From assembly GCA_009617715.1 (NCBI GenBank), contig VTFK01000276.1, positions 558,001-622,000 on the forward strand: a stretch of DNA of 64,000 nt, given 5' to 3'. Below, piece after piece: positions 46,013-59,236 of the stretch. The position numbers and the translations under genes are program-made. The first letter of the stretch is position 1. Every line of letters starts with the position of its first letter. Below the pieces are notes generated by a model. That model was not told the origin of the DNA. It did no database searches and saw only the letters and a list, made by a program, of their open reading frames with translations. Source of the stretch: Plectrocnemia conspersa (taxonomy: Eukaryota > Arthropoda > Insecta > Trichoptera > Polycentropodidae).

Positions 46013-46360
46013 AAACCGAATTTCGATGAATATAAGAGCGCAAAAAACGAGTATCACTTTTCAGAAGTAAAAAATCCACGTCAAAAGCAATAAAATCGTG
46101 CCATCGCCATCGCAGTGGGAACGCTCGTTACCGGCGCCGACACGATTTTATTGCTTTTGACGTGAATTTTTGTCTTCTGAGAAGTGATAATTTTTTGCGC
46201 TCTCCTATTGACCAAAATTCGGTTTGAATATACTTTGATCATCCTCTTATATTAAAAATCCATATTAATATCCGTAAGAATAGCTATCATATTTTTAAAA
46301 CATAGTGTAATATTGAAATGCAGACAAACTATGGAGCAATATGTGAGATGCGATGTGTCT
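46013..46360. mobile_element. Foldback element (213 bp) with family tail, copy 3
   Basis: 46013-46225 folds back on itself: it begins AAACCGAATTT ... GAGCGCAAAAAA and ends TTTTTTGCGCTC ... AAATTCGGTTT, with 'gtcaaaagcaataaaatcgtg' and its complement inside. The following bases to 46360 match 11650-11750. A partial extra arm lies at 45929-45970. This copy shows the family structure best. Confidence 0.8.
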
Positions 46361-46431
46361 GTATTTATTCTTCCGCTTATTTTCCTTTAAGAGATAAATT
46401 GGCTTAGTTTGTATTTTGGAATTGACTTAAT

Positions 46432-46467
46432 GAAAGTTCTAAAACTATAATTAGTTTTAGAACTTTC
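46432..46467. repeat. Perfect 15-bp hairpin
   Basis: GAAAGTTCTAAAACT and AGTTTTAGAACTTTC around a 6-nt loop. No U-tract or gene context that would make it a terminator. Confidence 0.7.
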
Positions 46468-47304
46468 CTTGGGTTAGGTTTGGGTTTGAACAGCAAATGG
46501 ACGTTTCGCAACTATCAAATTAAGTTTCATATACATTTTAGAGCAGCATATTAGCTAGCCTATCAATTAAATTATATTTTCGGTAATAGAAATATATATC
46601 TACTGGTGAAAATGTATTTGGACTTTACTAGTAAAAATATAACTTTACCAAAAAATACACATTCACTGTAATATTTATACATTGGATGTAAATAAATAAT
46701 GATAAGTATGCAAATATATATATTACTACATATAGAAATGTTGAAATCATATAATTTTACTAGCATCTACCAGATTATTTATATTTTCAATGGTGAAAAT
46801 GTATTCCGATATGATTTTATTTTAAAAATATTTTCGGGATAGATTCTAGACTTTTTTTTAGATTTCTTTTACGAATAAGCACATGCCACTGAATGTATTA
46901 TTTATTTATTTTGCTGATCTGAATTTTCAGAACGAATATCAAAATTTACTGCTACTGATTTACATTCGTTGAATATTTCTTCTCATGTCTAATATTTTTT
47001 AAGCGTTCAACAATAATTTGCAAAAAATTTTTAATACAAATGGAGTCGTGTCAAAAAACTAAAATCTGTCCCTTCGAATAATAATGTTTATTGTGAAAGT
47101 ACTACATTTAATTTTAATATTTTATAATTGTTTATTGTGAAAGTACTACCTAGAAATTATGCTTATGTGCTTATGAAGGCAATGTTCCGATACTTTTATT
47201 TATTGTATGTATAAAAGGGCCAAATTATATATAGTTACATCTCAAACAACTGTAGTTTAGTTCAGATTCATTATTTGTGGTAGTTTTTTACTTTTTATAT
47301 ATAT

Positions 47305-47345
47305 ATATTTTTGCTATGACCTGTTAGGCCACGATGGTTTTTTTT
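47305..47345 (+). repeat. LINE 3'-end hairpin, decayed copy
   Basis: 'atgacctgttaggccacgat' matches the terminal hairpin half of the 7498-7690 family. Confidence 0.45.
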
Positions 47346-47617
47346 CAGAATCGGGCCCCTCAAGGAGAACCTGCTCCGGGAATTTGTCCCCTCTCCCTCC
47401 GTCTCAGCAGGCCAGTGCATATCTTCAATTTGTTTTTAATGCTACATACATTGAGGTATGTAATACTCTGTTATATCGCTCAACTTACAATCCTTGTTAT
47501 ATAGTATATATACCACCCCATCAGAATACAAATCTCTCTCTAGACACTTAAAAACCATAATCGATGGGGTTTATATGATTTTATACTATTAATTGAACAT
47601 TCAGCTTGATATGATAA

Positions 47618-47989
47618 TTGTATTATGATATCTATGATATCACTATCCATGTCCTTTTTGAAACAATTCACACATATTTGTGGAGAGTTCATTCGAGGGC
47701 ACTTCCAATGTGTCCCTGTTTTGTTCAATGGTGGCCTGTCGATAGCTCTTACTTAAAATATTTGGCTGAACGTCCATATCCTCAGCACTTTGAGCATATT
47801 ATCACTCCAATGAAATCATTGACACGGCAAGAAGTCCACTCCATGTGGAATTTCTCTAAAATCGAACGGAAAGGATATACTCAAAATTGCAATAAAAAAA
47901 TTACATTTAATTCGAAATTGTTATATGCGGAATATGTACTTATGTTATTATATGTACTTAAAAATTACGACCACAATTATATGCAATAA
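47618..47989 (+). other. 123-codon open frame, unassigned
   Basis: The longest uninterrupted frame in this part of the desert. Some composition is protein-like (a WRVHSRALPMCPCFVQWWPV stretch), but I recognise no domain, and there is no splice or expression context. It may be a transposon relic or chance. Confidence 0.2.
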
Positions 47990-48920
47990 ATTAGTGCAAA
48001 TTAAGCAATTTGGACAATTACCTGAATTACCACTCTATTATTAATATGTTATGTAATATAAATTAAAAAATGTGTGTATTGAAATTAAAATATTTTATTT
48101 TATCAATATGATACTGAACAAATAAAATACATTTTTATATGTTTTGTATGTAATATTGATAAACAAAAAGCTATTTCCCTGATGTTTTGGTTTTTTTCAG
48201 TTTTGTGAATCAAACTACGAAATATTCTTATTTAGAAATTTGATTGACCCCATTTGATTATTCGAACTGTAGTCGCTTCACTGGCGCACATAATGAAAAG
48301 TGTTTTTAATTGCTATGGTTGCATTATTGCCTTACCGAAATTCGTATAGAAAACAATGACGTATGTAAATGCATATTATCAACGGACATTTCGAAAGGAC
48401 TCTTTATTGTTCGTTGGTCAGATCAAAACCGCATATAAAGTAGAATGGAAGTATCATTCATATAATATAATAATTATTTTTGATTTATCTAATAATTAGG
48501 ATTTTTTTAAGACGATGTGTATTATTGTATTCTATCTGATTCGTGTTTTTTTAATTTCCTACGATCGCTCATTAGTTCTAATATTTCCACTGTCATCCAT
48601 TTTTTGTTCAGAGTGGAACTTATTTCCACTCATATTTACACATCTAAATTTTTTTTTCTTCCCTTATCATTGCAGTTTTGTTAAAAAAAATATTAATATG
48701 CAAATTCAAGCTGTATTTTTTCGTCCTTTAGATGTTGTAGATCTAATTATATTTTATTTGAGATTTTAACCCTCATTTTTATATCGGTAAAAATCAGAAG
48801 CCGCATCTACACTAGGATGGATTTTTTGCTGATTTAATAATAATTTTAAATATTTTAATTATTAATACAAAATCAATATGGTTACGTATTATATTAGCCT
48901 TGCAATTTAACGATGACTTC
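47990..48920. other. Intergenic, no gene seen
   Basis: An AT-rich stretch with an 84-codon frame of hydrophobic, F-rich composition (48515-48769), typical of chance frames here. Confidence 0.4.
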
Positions 48921-48924
48921 CGTG

Positions 48925-49025
48925 TATATAGCAGGCGCGTATAGTGAGATACTTTCTCTTTCGCTCGCTCGCGTGTTAAGCGACGAGAGTGAGTGAGAGA
49001 TAAGGGCGTGCGTTCCGCACGTCTA
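48925..49025. repeat. Half-copy of the 11793 foldback family
   Basis: 'ggcgcgtatagtgagatact' then 'tcgctcgctcgcgtgtt' and 'agtgagagataagggcg' match the left arm at 11803-11880. It also matches the reverse complement of 59374-59450. Confidence 0.7.
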
Positions 49026-49385
49026 GCCTTCTTTTGTAATTCAAGTAAGGTATTGGACCAGATCTTATTCTTGGCAAAATTTAGTTAGTCGCTCTTCTCT
49101 TTCATTTCGAGCACGTTATTTCCGACTTTTGCATTGAAATAACATATAATCATAATAAAGTTTATTTTAATAATTATTTTATTTCTTGATTTCTTCGTTG
49201 TCTTTATCAATGATATATAAATCAATAATACTGGATTTTTAAAATATATTTTTTTTATAAAACAATGTTATTATTTTTATGTATTAAATCTACCGTTGTA
49301 ATAAGCCCACTGAGTTATAACGGTGTAAATCTGTACCAACTGAGTAAGTAAATCAGATATACTGAATACGCCACAGCTTCCAATT

Positions 49386-49530
49386 TTTACACACATTCAT
49401 TTGCGTGTGCTAGAACCGAGTCACAAGAAAGTCGTATACGTCGCACGAAAATACGATTGTGTGTAGTTTTTGTTTCTGCCTGCGTTGCAATAACGGTTAT
49501 TATCGGAAAACTGCAGCGTATTATATTATT
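49386..49530. repeat. Interspersed repeat, copy 2 (partner 2590-2705)
   Basis: Same ordered blocks as copy 1, ending 'ggaaaactgcagcgtatta'. Confidence 0.75.
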
Positions 49531-50834
49531 TAAAAATGCAATGAAAAACATTTCAAAAATTATTAAAATATTTTTTTTTATATAGTGATACAAATTAGAT
49601 ATAATAAATTTAAATATATTTACAGAAAATTTACATTGAAAATATACATATTTTAAAATACAGTATTTACGTTTAAAAAATAAAAATTGTTCAGTTGGTA
49701 GTAAAATAATATTTTTTTAAGTCATATATTTATGAAAATCTACAATAAAATATTAAACTTTGTAGTTGTGGATAGTAGTTTCGATGTTTTCGGTTGTGTT
49801 AATTGATGATTAGTGGAGGACGTTTGTACAGCGAATTGTACAATGTGACCCTTATGTATATCTCCTTCTGGAAGGCGTCAGTGCTTGTCCTAGAGCGCGT
49901 GTACTGGAGATGATTGCTCGTACAGTTATTTATTTATTTGAAATATTTCATGCTCTGGCACCTAGCATAAAAACTTAAGAGGCATCAAAAATCTTATCAT
50001 CATTTTTTTAATATAGATAGACAATCCCCAGTTTAAATGCGTTCAATGACGTATGAGTTGAGTTTCAACATTTTTAAAATAAAATTAATATTAAAATAAC
50101 AATCTTATTTTAATAATCATTTAAGCGCTAATTAATTGTACTTAATTATATATTTACTACATTTTTAACGCAGATTTTTTTTATTCCAAATCTTACGTAA
50201 AAACAAACCGTTGGCGATCTTTCGTTCTAGCTTTAAATTATCTTCGGCATAAATATGTAAATTTTATACTCGAGCGCATTGCTCTGAAATCAAAGTCATG
50301 TAGGACTTGAGACCGTCCATATCAAATATATTTTACAAAAGCTATAGAATATTGCTAAATATTTTAGAATAATTATATGCTTTAAAAAAAAATATAGTCT
50401 CCAATTATCTTCTTTGAAGATTGTGTTATATTTTTAGATTTCAGACTTCGTAGCTAGGCCAGGATTGACTTAAAGTGGAAAGTGTTCTTTTAAGTCTTAA
50501 CATATTGTGAAATTCACGATAAAATAGCTTGCTACCAATGCGACCTTAAGACCAACATTTAACACTAGAAGCGCATTATTAGAAAAAAAAAAATTTCATC
50601 ATCTAAACCGTTAATTTGACCGGTAATATCAAAAGTTCCACCAGTGATATTTTTTTATAAATTTCAAGTCATTAAATATAATATATAATATACTAGCATT
50701 AGATTTTAATACCATCAGTTAAGAAACAATGCTATAAATATACTAAAAATATTGCAAGATTATCCCACTAATTTCTAGCATCAGGATTACGACAAGATCA
50801 CATTTCAATTTAACCATATTTATTTAGTTATTTA
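49531..50834. other. Intergenic, no gene seen
   Basis: Nothing supportable. Confidence 0.45.
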
Positions 50835-50905
50835 AATTAAGTTAGGACCATCGTGACTTAACAGGTTTCCCCAATGCGTCACGAATGTCAATTATAAATA
50901 TAAAT
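50835..50905 (-). repeat. LINE 3'-end hairpin, minus orientation
   Basis: 'accatcgtgacttaacaggt' ... 'atgcgtcacga' matches the 21085-21260 copy in the same orientation, preceded by TTTAGTTATTTAAATTAAG in place of the usual tail. Confidence 0.6.
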
Positions 50906-52475
50906 ACCGTCTTTGCCACTTTATAATTTTTTTATTTTTTATAATGAATATATGCAAAATATTGATTTTAGTTGTCCGTGAGGTCCGAAAAGAGAGTCGC
51001 GATCGCGTCCTTTATTCTTCTGTCGCGGCCATGATATCTAGCGCTCATTCAATTTATCAATGAGCTTGTTTTTACATAAAATTGTTTGTTTTGAGGAGCT
51101 GGAACGATTTATGGGTGTACATAACTTTTAGATGTGCGCCACAATATTTTAAAATTTATTACAAATATGCACTTGAATAAAATAAAACTAATAATAGTAA
51201 TGAAAATAAAATATTTTTTGATAAATAAACAATAGATTATCTATTTATATTTATTTATTCAAGTATCAATTTAGAAAGATTTGGTCACTTCTATAGTTTG
51301 TTTTAAATATATTTTTTTTAATTATCAGTTTTGAGAGTATATAATATTATTAAAACATAGTGATTTACGGAAAATGCGATCTTAAAAATATAGCTCTAGA
51401 ATGAGTGCAACTTATTACTAAAACTATGCTATAATATATAATTTTAAATTCAATGAATCTTTAATGTATTGTATTTATTTTAATTAATGGCTCATTTCAA
51501 AAAAATCTGATGGAACTTTTATTTTGATATTTATATCAATATGATTTTTATTATAAGGTATTAATTTTAAGTGAATAAATGTTTTCTGATACTTTAAGTA
51601 TATTTTATTTGGTAGATAATTCTGCTTACTTATTTAACCTCTCTCTAAATATTCTTTCGGTTTAACTAGTCTTAGCAGATAATTGTTCAGAAAATTCCGG
51701 TTTTTACGGAAGAAGACCTGATCGGTCGCATTTAAACCGAAATAAAAAACGTCCTCCAATTTTTTCAATGCGTGAAAATCACCACACCAGCTTCTGCTGA
51801 ATAAATGTTTGTCTTTCCATCCATCTCTTTTTAGTGGTTCTCGTGAAGCGTATCAAATCAAAACTTGCGTCGTGCATCACATGTTTAGTTATTACAGATA
51901 ATACTACGGATGTATAAGTTTTATTTTACGTTTTTTCACCACATAAAAGAAATAAAGAATCAGATAAATAATATAAAAACAATCAAATGCTAATGAATAT
52001 AATTTTTTTAGATATATTTAATATTTTGCTGATTCATTTTTACTTTATTTTTTAATGACAATGAATATTTTTTAAGCAAATATGATCTTAATAAAAGTAA
52101 GGATCTAAGAGGTTTAGTTAACGTTGACGTGTAAAATATATGGATAAATTTAAACATATTGTTTAGTAGATGAGTGTGACCATCTTCTTTGCTTTTCCAT
52201 TACATCCTTCTATATAGCGTCATTAAAAATATACATAAAAGTTATGTTTTCATTTAGATACGGCATATGTTTGAAATTCGTTACATATTTCTTACATAAA
52301 GAGGTCTATAAAAAGGTAGTAAATTATCTATCGAGTTACGAAGTTTTAACACATTTATGTCAACTTCAAAATCAAAGTTATTGTCCATTGATGTCTCTGA
52401 TTTAATTTTGCTTTGCATTTCTTCCAGGGGCTTAATTTTACACCCTGCATTGTCTGTATATTTATATATTTAACA
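50906..52475. other. Intergenic, no gene seen
   Basis: AT-rich; nothing supportable. Confidence 0.45.
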
Positions 52476-52600
52476 GCACGATAGACCAGTAATAAAGTCA
52501 GTGACTAATACCTGAAAGACCCTAATATTTTTTTAAATTTTAATCGTGTCTGGAAGATTAGAATTAGCGAATATTAAATTATTATAATACCAACCAATTA
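52476..52600 (+). repeat. Degenerate solo relic of the array unit (tRNA-like part lost)
   Basis: 'agcacgatagac', 'acctgaaagaccctaat', 'aattttaatcgtgtctgg' and 'ttagcgaatatta' follow the order of the array A/B unit around the box-B segment, but the box-B core itself is deleted. Confidence 0.5.
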
Positions 52601-52906
52601 TCACATATATTTTTATAGATTTTCCTAATCTTTCGGATGAGGTCGTACATGATTTAAATTTACCTATTCTAGTGATGATGTTAAAGTGATCTTTAAATTT
52701 AACCTGCGGGTAAATACAAGAGCCACGCACTTTATATAAAGAGGAAGTCAATATCGGCTGAACAAGATATCGTTTCAGTCCAATGCTCAAAAATCTAACA
52801 TATCGGTATACTTTTCAAAGACGATAAAGCAGTGAAATCTGAATTGCGAGGACTATCCGACTGAAAGATACAAACGAAATAATATGTATGTTATTTAATA
52901 TTTCAG

Positions 52907-53056
52907 GTCACTACGCAAAAAAATGCAGCGGCACTACAATTACAAATATTACCCGCGATGGAAGGAACACCTTCAGCTGAACAAGAAGAAACTTCCTGCC
53001 CTCCTTCTATTACAATGGATAAAACATTCAAAACAGCGTGCATCTGAATGCTTCAG
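52907..53056 (+). other. Exon-like 150-nt segment, function unknown
   Basis: Bounded by TATTTCAG and GTAAGT, near-perfect acceptor and donor. Frame 2 is open throughout (Lys/Arg-rich); another frame reads GHYAKKC, like the end of a CCHC zinc knuckle whose second cysteine is Phe. No neighbouring exon was found. Confidence 0.25.
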
Positions 53057-55235
53057 GTAAGTGTACAGCAAAATAGAGACTGCCCTAATGCTAGTTTAAT
53101 ACCTTCATGTCATAGTTTAATAACAATATGAATACACTGTCAATAGTTAGTCAATACAAAATTGCCTTTGCCATAGTCGCTGAAACGTATCTTAAACCCC
53201 AAGTAAAAATATATATGTTCCAAAATAATTTTTGTCTCACTTAGCAATAGAAAAAATAAGAAATGAGAGCCGAGATTCTTTGGAGCGATTTTGATGCCGT
53301 GTTTGGACTTGGAAGCTTTGTCATTTTAACTATAAATTTCAATACTAGACACTTTTTTGTTTTGGTGTGAAATGATCCATGAGATTTATTTTACAATATT
53401 TGCATAAAACAGATACACCAATTTGCATCACCAATACCGCCATTCTAAATCTTAGGCATTAGAATTAGTCAAGATTAACTCTCATGCACTGTATCAAGGC
53501 TATGTTATTGTATATTTTTCATTGTTTTTTTTTTACACTGAAAGACGATAACGATTTAATTCCTGAGATTATCTGACTGAAAATACATTAAACAACTCAC
53601 AAATTTAACAGGCTAAATTAACACATTTCCGTTAATTTCAACATGAAATAGAAATGTTACCGCTTGGCAAAGGCCAAATCTATGTTATTTTGCTAAATAA
53701 TGAACTCTCGATACCGCGTAAAATTCCACAGGGTAATTTGCTCTAGTCATTCCTCTCTAATGATATTTATATTTAAAAAAAATACCGACTTATCAATGTA
53801 CGCTAACGACACAAGCCGTTTTAATCATAAACAGGTAGTAATAATTCTTTGCTGGGTGTGGAGTAACACCAGTAATATAAATAGTAATTTAAAATTAAAA
53901 AATTAAAATTAATACATTGCGCACCTTTTTATATTTACCTTTAAAAGCTTAAAAATATACTTGTAACCCTTTGAGTAGAGATCTAATTTACACACGTATT
54001 TTTATATATTTATTTGTGTTGATATTTATTGATTATTATTTTATATTGCATTTATTGTGAATTATAGAAAAAATCCAAAGATTCTTCGCGATTGATTGAT
54101 TTGATTTATTGTACTACTTGTCTGTATTAGTATGTTTTAATAATTTATTCAAACACTTTTCTGTTATTTAATTTCGTTTATTTATTTCACATATTTTTTA
54201 TATATTATTCAGCTTTTGTATATTTTTTTATATCAATTCAGTGGCTATCAATATTTCCATAAAATTAATAAGAAATAATTTTTTCATGTTTATTTATTTG
54301 GTAATCTTTAATTAAATTTAAAAATAATATTGTATTAATATAATGTTTTTATATTTATTATATCTTCAGTTAAATATATCGCGTAATTCAGAAATAGAAA
54401 GTTCGCTGCCACTGCGCGCTTAAATTAATATTTAACAAAAGACGAGCATTTAAAAAATTATAAACAGCTAAGTTTACAGGTAACATACTATTGCTCGGTG
54501 TAGAGTTGCATTTTTTTTTAATTTCGTAGCGCTTAATTATTCAAAATAATGCGATAAAAATTATATATTACATACGTTTTTATATTTTATATTTACCTTT
54601 AAAAACTTCTAAATAGATTTTTAATAACATTAATCTTACGCGAGACCATATTAACAAAACTTTAAATTAATTAAAAATAAATAATATTATTTTTTTTAAT
54701 TATACGCATCTTACTTTAGGGGTACAATTTTTTTTCATAGCTCCATGTTAAGTAATTAGCTTAAAAAAATATTAGCCCCTATAGATATTTTAAATAATCA
54801 ATTTATGTATTTAATGTTTTTCTTGTTGTTGTAATTATCTTATATTCTTATAACTATAAGTCTTATAGAACAGTGTTAATTTTTAAGTGTGTATTTTCTT
54901 GTCTTTTTAATTGTATAATGAACATAAACCTGGGTTTGCATACGAATCTTAATTTAGAAATTAGATCGCATGATATTTTTCTCGGAAAAGTAACTGAAAA
55001 AAATTCTCTGAATATGTTTCATCAATTATACATAGTTGAATAATATTGTTCAAGTGATTTTATATCGATAATAAGTAGTATTGTTCACGTATTTTTTAAT
55101 TAATAAAAAAGTTACATTGTTCACGAAATTTGATATCGCGTATAATTAATTACTACATATAAAACATTAATAAAAATATGCTTTTATTGTGCTTTTAATT
55201 AACGTGTAATTTGACCTAGTAACGCTATTCAATTT
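53057..55235. other. Intergenic, extremely AT-rich, no gene seen
   Basis: Nothing supportable. Confidence 0.45.
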
Positions 55236-55239
55236 ACGT

Positions 55240-55460
55240 AGTTTACATAGAACTATACCTCGACCAAATGCAACGCTGGTATTTAATATAGTAAACCTCG
55301 CGCCAATAATTCATTCCGGTGAGGAGCGTCCACCGGATAACACTGCTCTCGTGCACACAGTATCATTCTGCTTCATCACACACTCGAATTGTATATTCTG
55401 TTAGTGCTTATTAGTGCGACTCCTGAAAGGACCATCGAACATATCTACACCTAATAAGGG
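55240..55460 (+). promoter_or_regulatory. Promoter- or LTR-like GC-richer island
   Basis: About 150 bp (55300-55450) stands out from very AT-rich flanks, preceded by 'tatttaatata'. It has no coding frame of note. It could be a promoter with a non-coding first exon, or an LTR fragment; neither is shown. Confidence 0.2.
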
Positions 55461-55469
55461 TTAGTCACA

Positions 55470-56650
55470 TTTTGTTTTACTAATGAATAATCTTTATTCG
55501 TAATATAAAACTCTAATTTCTTTACTTATAATATATATATCAATTATTTATTTCATAACCTGTATATTTATAATATCTATTATTTATTTAATAACCAAGA
55601 AAACTCTTGGTTAAGAAAAAAAAAAAATTATATTAATGATTGTGTTTTTATTTTGAACAGATATTTATATATAATTTATTTTGATCTAATATTGTTAGTT
55701 TAATTGTGGATGCTAGTACATTGCTAAATAGATAAAGAAACTGTTCAATTCAAAAGTTAGAGACCAATAATTGTTAATATGTATAGCAATTATTAGTAAA
55801 AACATATTGAAAAATAATAGAATATAGAAAATAGTAAGCATTTACAAATATATTCATATAAAAATGAATAAATACTAAATTATATTTTTAATCAATACTA
55901 TTTTACATAATTTAAAATTAAATATTATTGTAAAAAAGTAGAATCTTTCCCGAATAGTAACGATAAGTAGTCTTGATAAAAACACAGAGCAACCCTTAAT
56001 TTTTTTTTGTACAGCGCCCAATTGATTAAATTGATGGATACCGTTATACACTTATGATAAAAATATCGTTACTTTCAAAAGCAATACATATACATTTGAG
56101 GTTTGTTTCTATATAAAGTCGCGTATGTTTGTGCCGGCAACGATGTTTAGCCGATACTGAAAAATACTAGATTCTGTCGTACTAATGAGTGTACAATGTA
56201 AATGATTGAGTATTAAAACTTAAATTTTTCCATAGAATAAAAATTAGATTATTAATAAAATAATACCTGTATTTTCGTCAAGACAATACCGATATTAAAA
56301 AAACTCTATTATTAATTTAGATTTTTTAATTACACTGAAAATATTTGCGTGCATTTTTTTGAAAACTAATGACTTACAAGCAAATTGACCCGTGTCATTT
56401 TGGTTAATATTTATATTCCTTCATCTGAGAAAACTTTCTAGATAATTTAATTCATAATTTATTGCAATTGATCGCTTGAAATAGCACAAATAAATCATTT
56501 ACCACCTGTTATGAATTTTTTTGGAATATTAAAATTGAATATTTTTATTTTAATATTACAAAAATGTAAATGAAATTATATTTATATAAAAAAAATATTT
56601 TAAAAATTGGGTTTACTCCCTACGTTAGTTAGCTTCTTGAAATGTGAGAT
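55470..56650. other. Intergenic, no gene seen
   Basis: AT-rich, nothing supportable. Confidence 0.45.
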
Positions 56651-56720
56651 CAGGGGTAGCCAAACTTTTGATCACTATGGGTGATCTGCTTTTTAAATTA
56701 TTGGCGGGGATCTACTAACA
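56651..56720 (+). mobile_element. hAT-like terminal sequence, solitary
   Basis: 'caggggtagccaaactttt' followed by 'gatcactatgggtgatctgc' resembles hAT terminal repeats (CAGGGGT..CCAAACT). No partner end located. Confidence 0.4.
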
Positions 56721-57942
56721 TCATTGAGTGATTTCCGAAAACTATTTGAAAAGTATGATTCAAAAAAATAATTTAAAGGGAAAACTCAAGAAAGATTAGG
56801 GCATGGCAAATTGTATTAAAAATCAGTGTAGATAAAATATAACCCATATGAAATTTTTTCGGCACATTATTAGAAAGACAGAGTTTATTGAAACAATCGA
56901 TCGTATTTTTCGATATAGTTTGAATGACTTAATTATTATTATCAATAAATAGAAGGAATATTAATGCCCCAATATTATAAGCTTGAGATGCTTGCAATAT
57001 TTTTTATCGTATAGTCGCGCATTATCGTGCAATAGAATCGGACCTTTTCGATTGCGCAGTACGGGGAACAGATGCCGCTGTTATATGTGCATATTTTTAA
57101 TTTATCGACAGTGACTCGCAGTTGTATTACACTGAACATGATTATATTTACTATGAACCCTTTGAGGCTTAATATTATATCCAAATATTGCGTAGAGAGC
57201 TTTATGCTGCCGTATATGATTCACTTTTCATCGCACGTTACAATACGAAAAATTGCTCGTATTTAAAATATTCGTGCGACACCAATTTAGCAAGCATTTT
57301 TGATTTTATTAGCTGTTTAAAATGATCCATAATTGTTGGATTACTAATGCAATCTTTCGAGTCGTCATGTGTAGTTAAGATTCATCTAACGCCTTCTAAT
57401 AAACAGAGAAATTGATATGAGCTCTAGACATGACAAAAACTAATACATTCTGCACGTCAGGATGCTCTCGATCCTCAAAAGTGAGGGAGCGATTTAAAGA
57501 AGAAATAACAATCTGTGATTTGAATTTTATTTGAATAAACATCAGCATTGACGCGTTTGCAAAGGAAAATTAGCCCATTGTCTGTCGCGGTACGGTTGCC
57601 GATTTTGGCAAATGTGCAAATTATCCACACCACCTAAACGTACATTCTCTCCTCCGTGTCACTCACGCGCTCGGTGTCGTTGTGAAAAAGTATCTTATGA
57701 TAATTTTAATGCACAATTTCGCGCTGCATTATTTATTTTCGAACAGCGTGAAGATTTAACATGCGGATTGAAAACCGATACACGACTAGCCGCGAATTCT
57801 ATACACAATGCTCGTTACACTACGAACAAATTAATTTTCCCTGCTTGCGTTCGTTTAAAGGGGATTTAGTTACACCGTTGATTCATATGAAGGTTCCGCG
57901 AAAAATCACAAAAGAACGCCTAAATAGCACAATAGCATACTA
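56721..57942. other. Intergenic; GC-richer patch at 57540-57850, unassigned
   Basis: An 85-codon plus frame at 57612-57869 lies in the patch, but no family is recognised. Confidence 0.35.
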
Positions 57943-57985
57943 GGGATTGCAATAATACCGGCATTACCGGGAGAAAACTCAGTCA
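57943..57985 (+). mobile_element. hAT-like terminal sequence, solitary
   Basis: 'tagggattgcaataataccg' followed by 'gcattaccgggag'. The start TAGGGATT matches the first 8 bases of the 21476 element's ends, but the rest differs and no partner end was found. Confidence 0.35.
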
Positions 57986-59235
57986 GTATTAAAATTATTA
58001 TTTTAATTAATTGACCGAAAAATTAATCTGGGTCTGCTCCCATTATTCAGAATGTTTATTGATTAACAAAACCAGAGCATTTGAATACCCCGGCAATTAT
58101 TGCTTCAATATATTAAATAGTTTATTAAAAAAATATTTTAATTAAAACTTTGACAAAATATAATATTTGATCGAGCGCTTTTGGGTGCTTCCTAATTTTT
58201 TATACCAAGCACCACTCACCAATTTATGTCAAAAAATATATAACCAATTATTTTTTGACAGTTACGATTATCCGAAATAAACTTATGATTGTAAATCTGT
58301 TTGTTTCAAATGCAACCTTTAAACAAAAATTATATAATTGATGATTGTGATATTTTTCGAATTGAGGTGTAATTTATTTATATTATTTTATTTTAATTAT
58401 TGCACATTTAATATTAATTTTAGAATATCGCAATACATTTTTATTTTCAAAAGGTTTATCTCTTCTATACTTATTTATTTCTAATTATGTTAAAAGTAAC
58501 ATGAATTTTAATGTTTATGTAAATATTATAGACATTTTAGTCCCAGATAATTTAGCTTAACATATGCGAAATAATTTTTTGAAAAAAAAATATTTTTTTT
58601 TATGTGTTTTAAAATTTTTAAACTATTTTCTGTATTCCTAATGACGTAAGGTAATAAAAAAAATATTTACTTCTTACAACAATAAATAACTATCATATTT
58701 ATTTACTTGAAAAAATAAAGTCGCTTAGTACAAATTATGATTAATTTATGACATGGAATTATTTTTTTTTTTTATAAAAATATACATCTCACACAATTTT
58801 TTCAAATTTTAGTGAAGTATAATGAAATGTACAAATAATAGAAAGAATTTCGTGTATTAATACCGGTTTTTGTTTTCACTTCGCCAGCCATCCCTATCAT
58901 AAAAAGCGCGATCATTTCTGTTACTAAACAGTATTACTGTAAACTGATAGGTACCGTTAGATTCATCTGAAATGTATTAGAAAAATATCGATTATGTTAA
59001 ATTATTTATTTTAAAAATGCGCTGAAATTTCAGCTGGTATGGGACGATATTTCGGTCCTATTGGACTAAAAGTGACTATATTATTAAACTTTGCTATCAC
59101 CAATGCAATTTTTGACCGAATTATGCTGCTCTAAATATTTAAAATCTATATTATATATTATATTATATACTATATTAAATTGGTTATTATTAAGCTCTTA
59201 TTATTCGTGAATTTATATATGTTTTTGTGCATTCA
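57986..59235. other. Intergenic, AT-rich, no gene seen
   Basis: Nothing supportable. Confidence 0.45.
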
Positions 59236-59236
59236 T

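Noticed and set aside
48515..48769. 84-codon plus-strand frame
   Set aside because: F/I/L-rich translation of AT-rich DNA, no motif, no splice sites.
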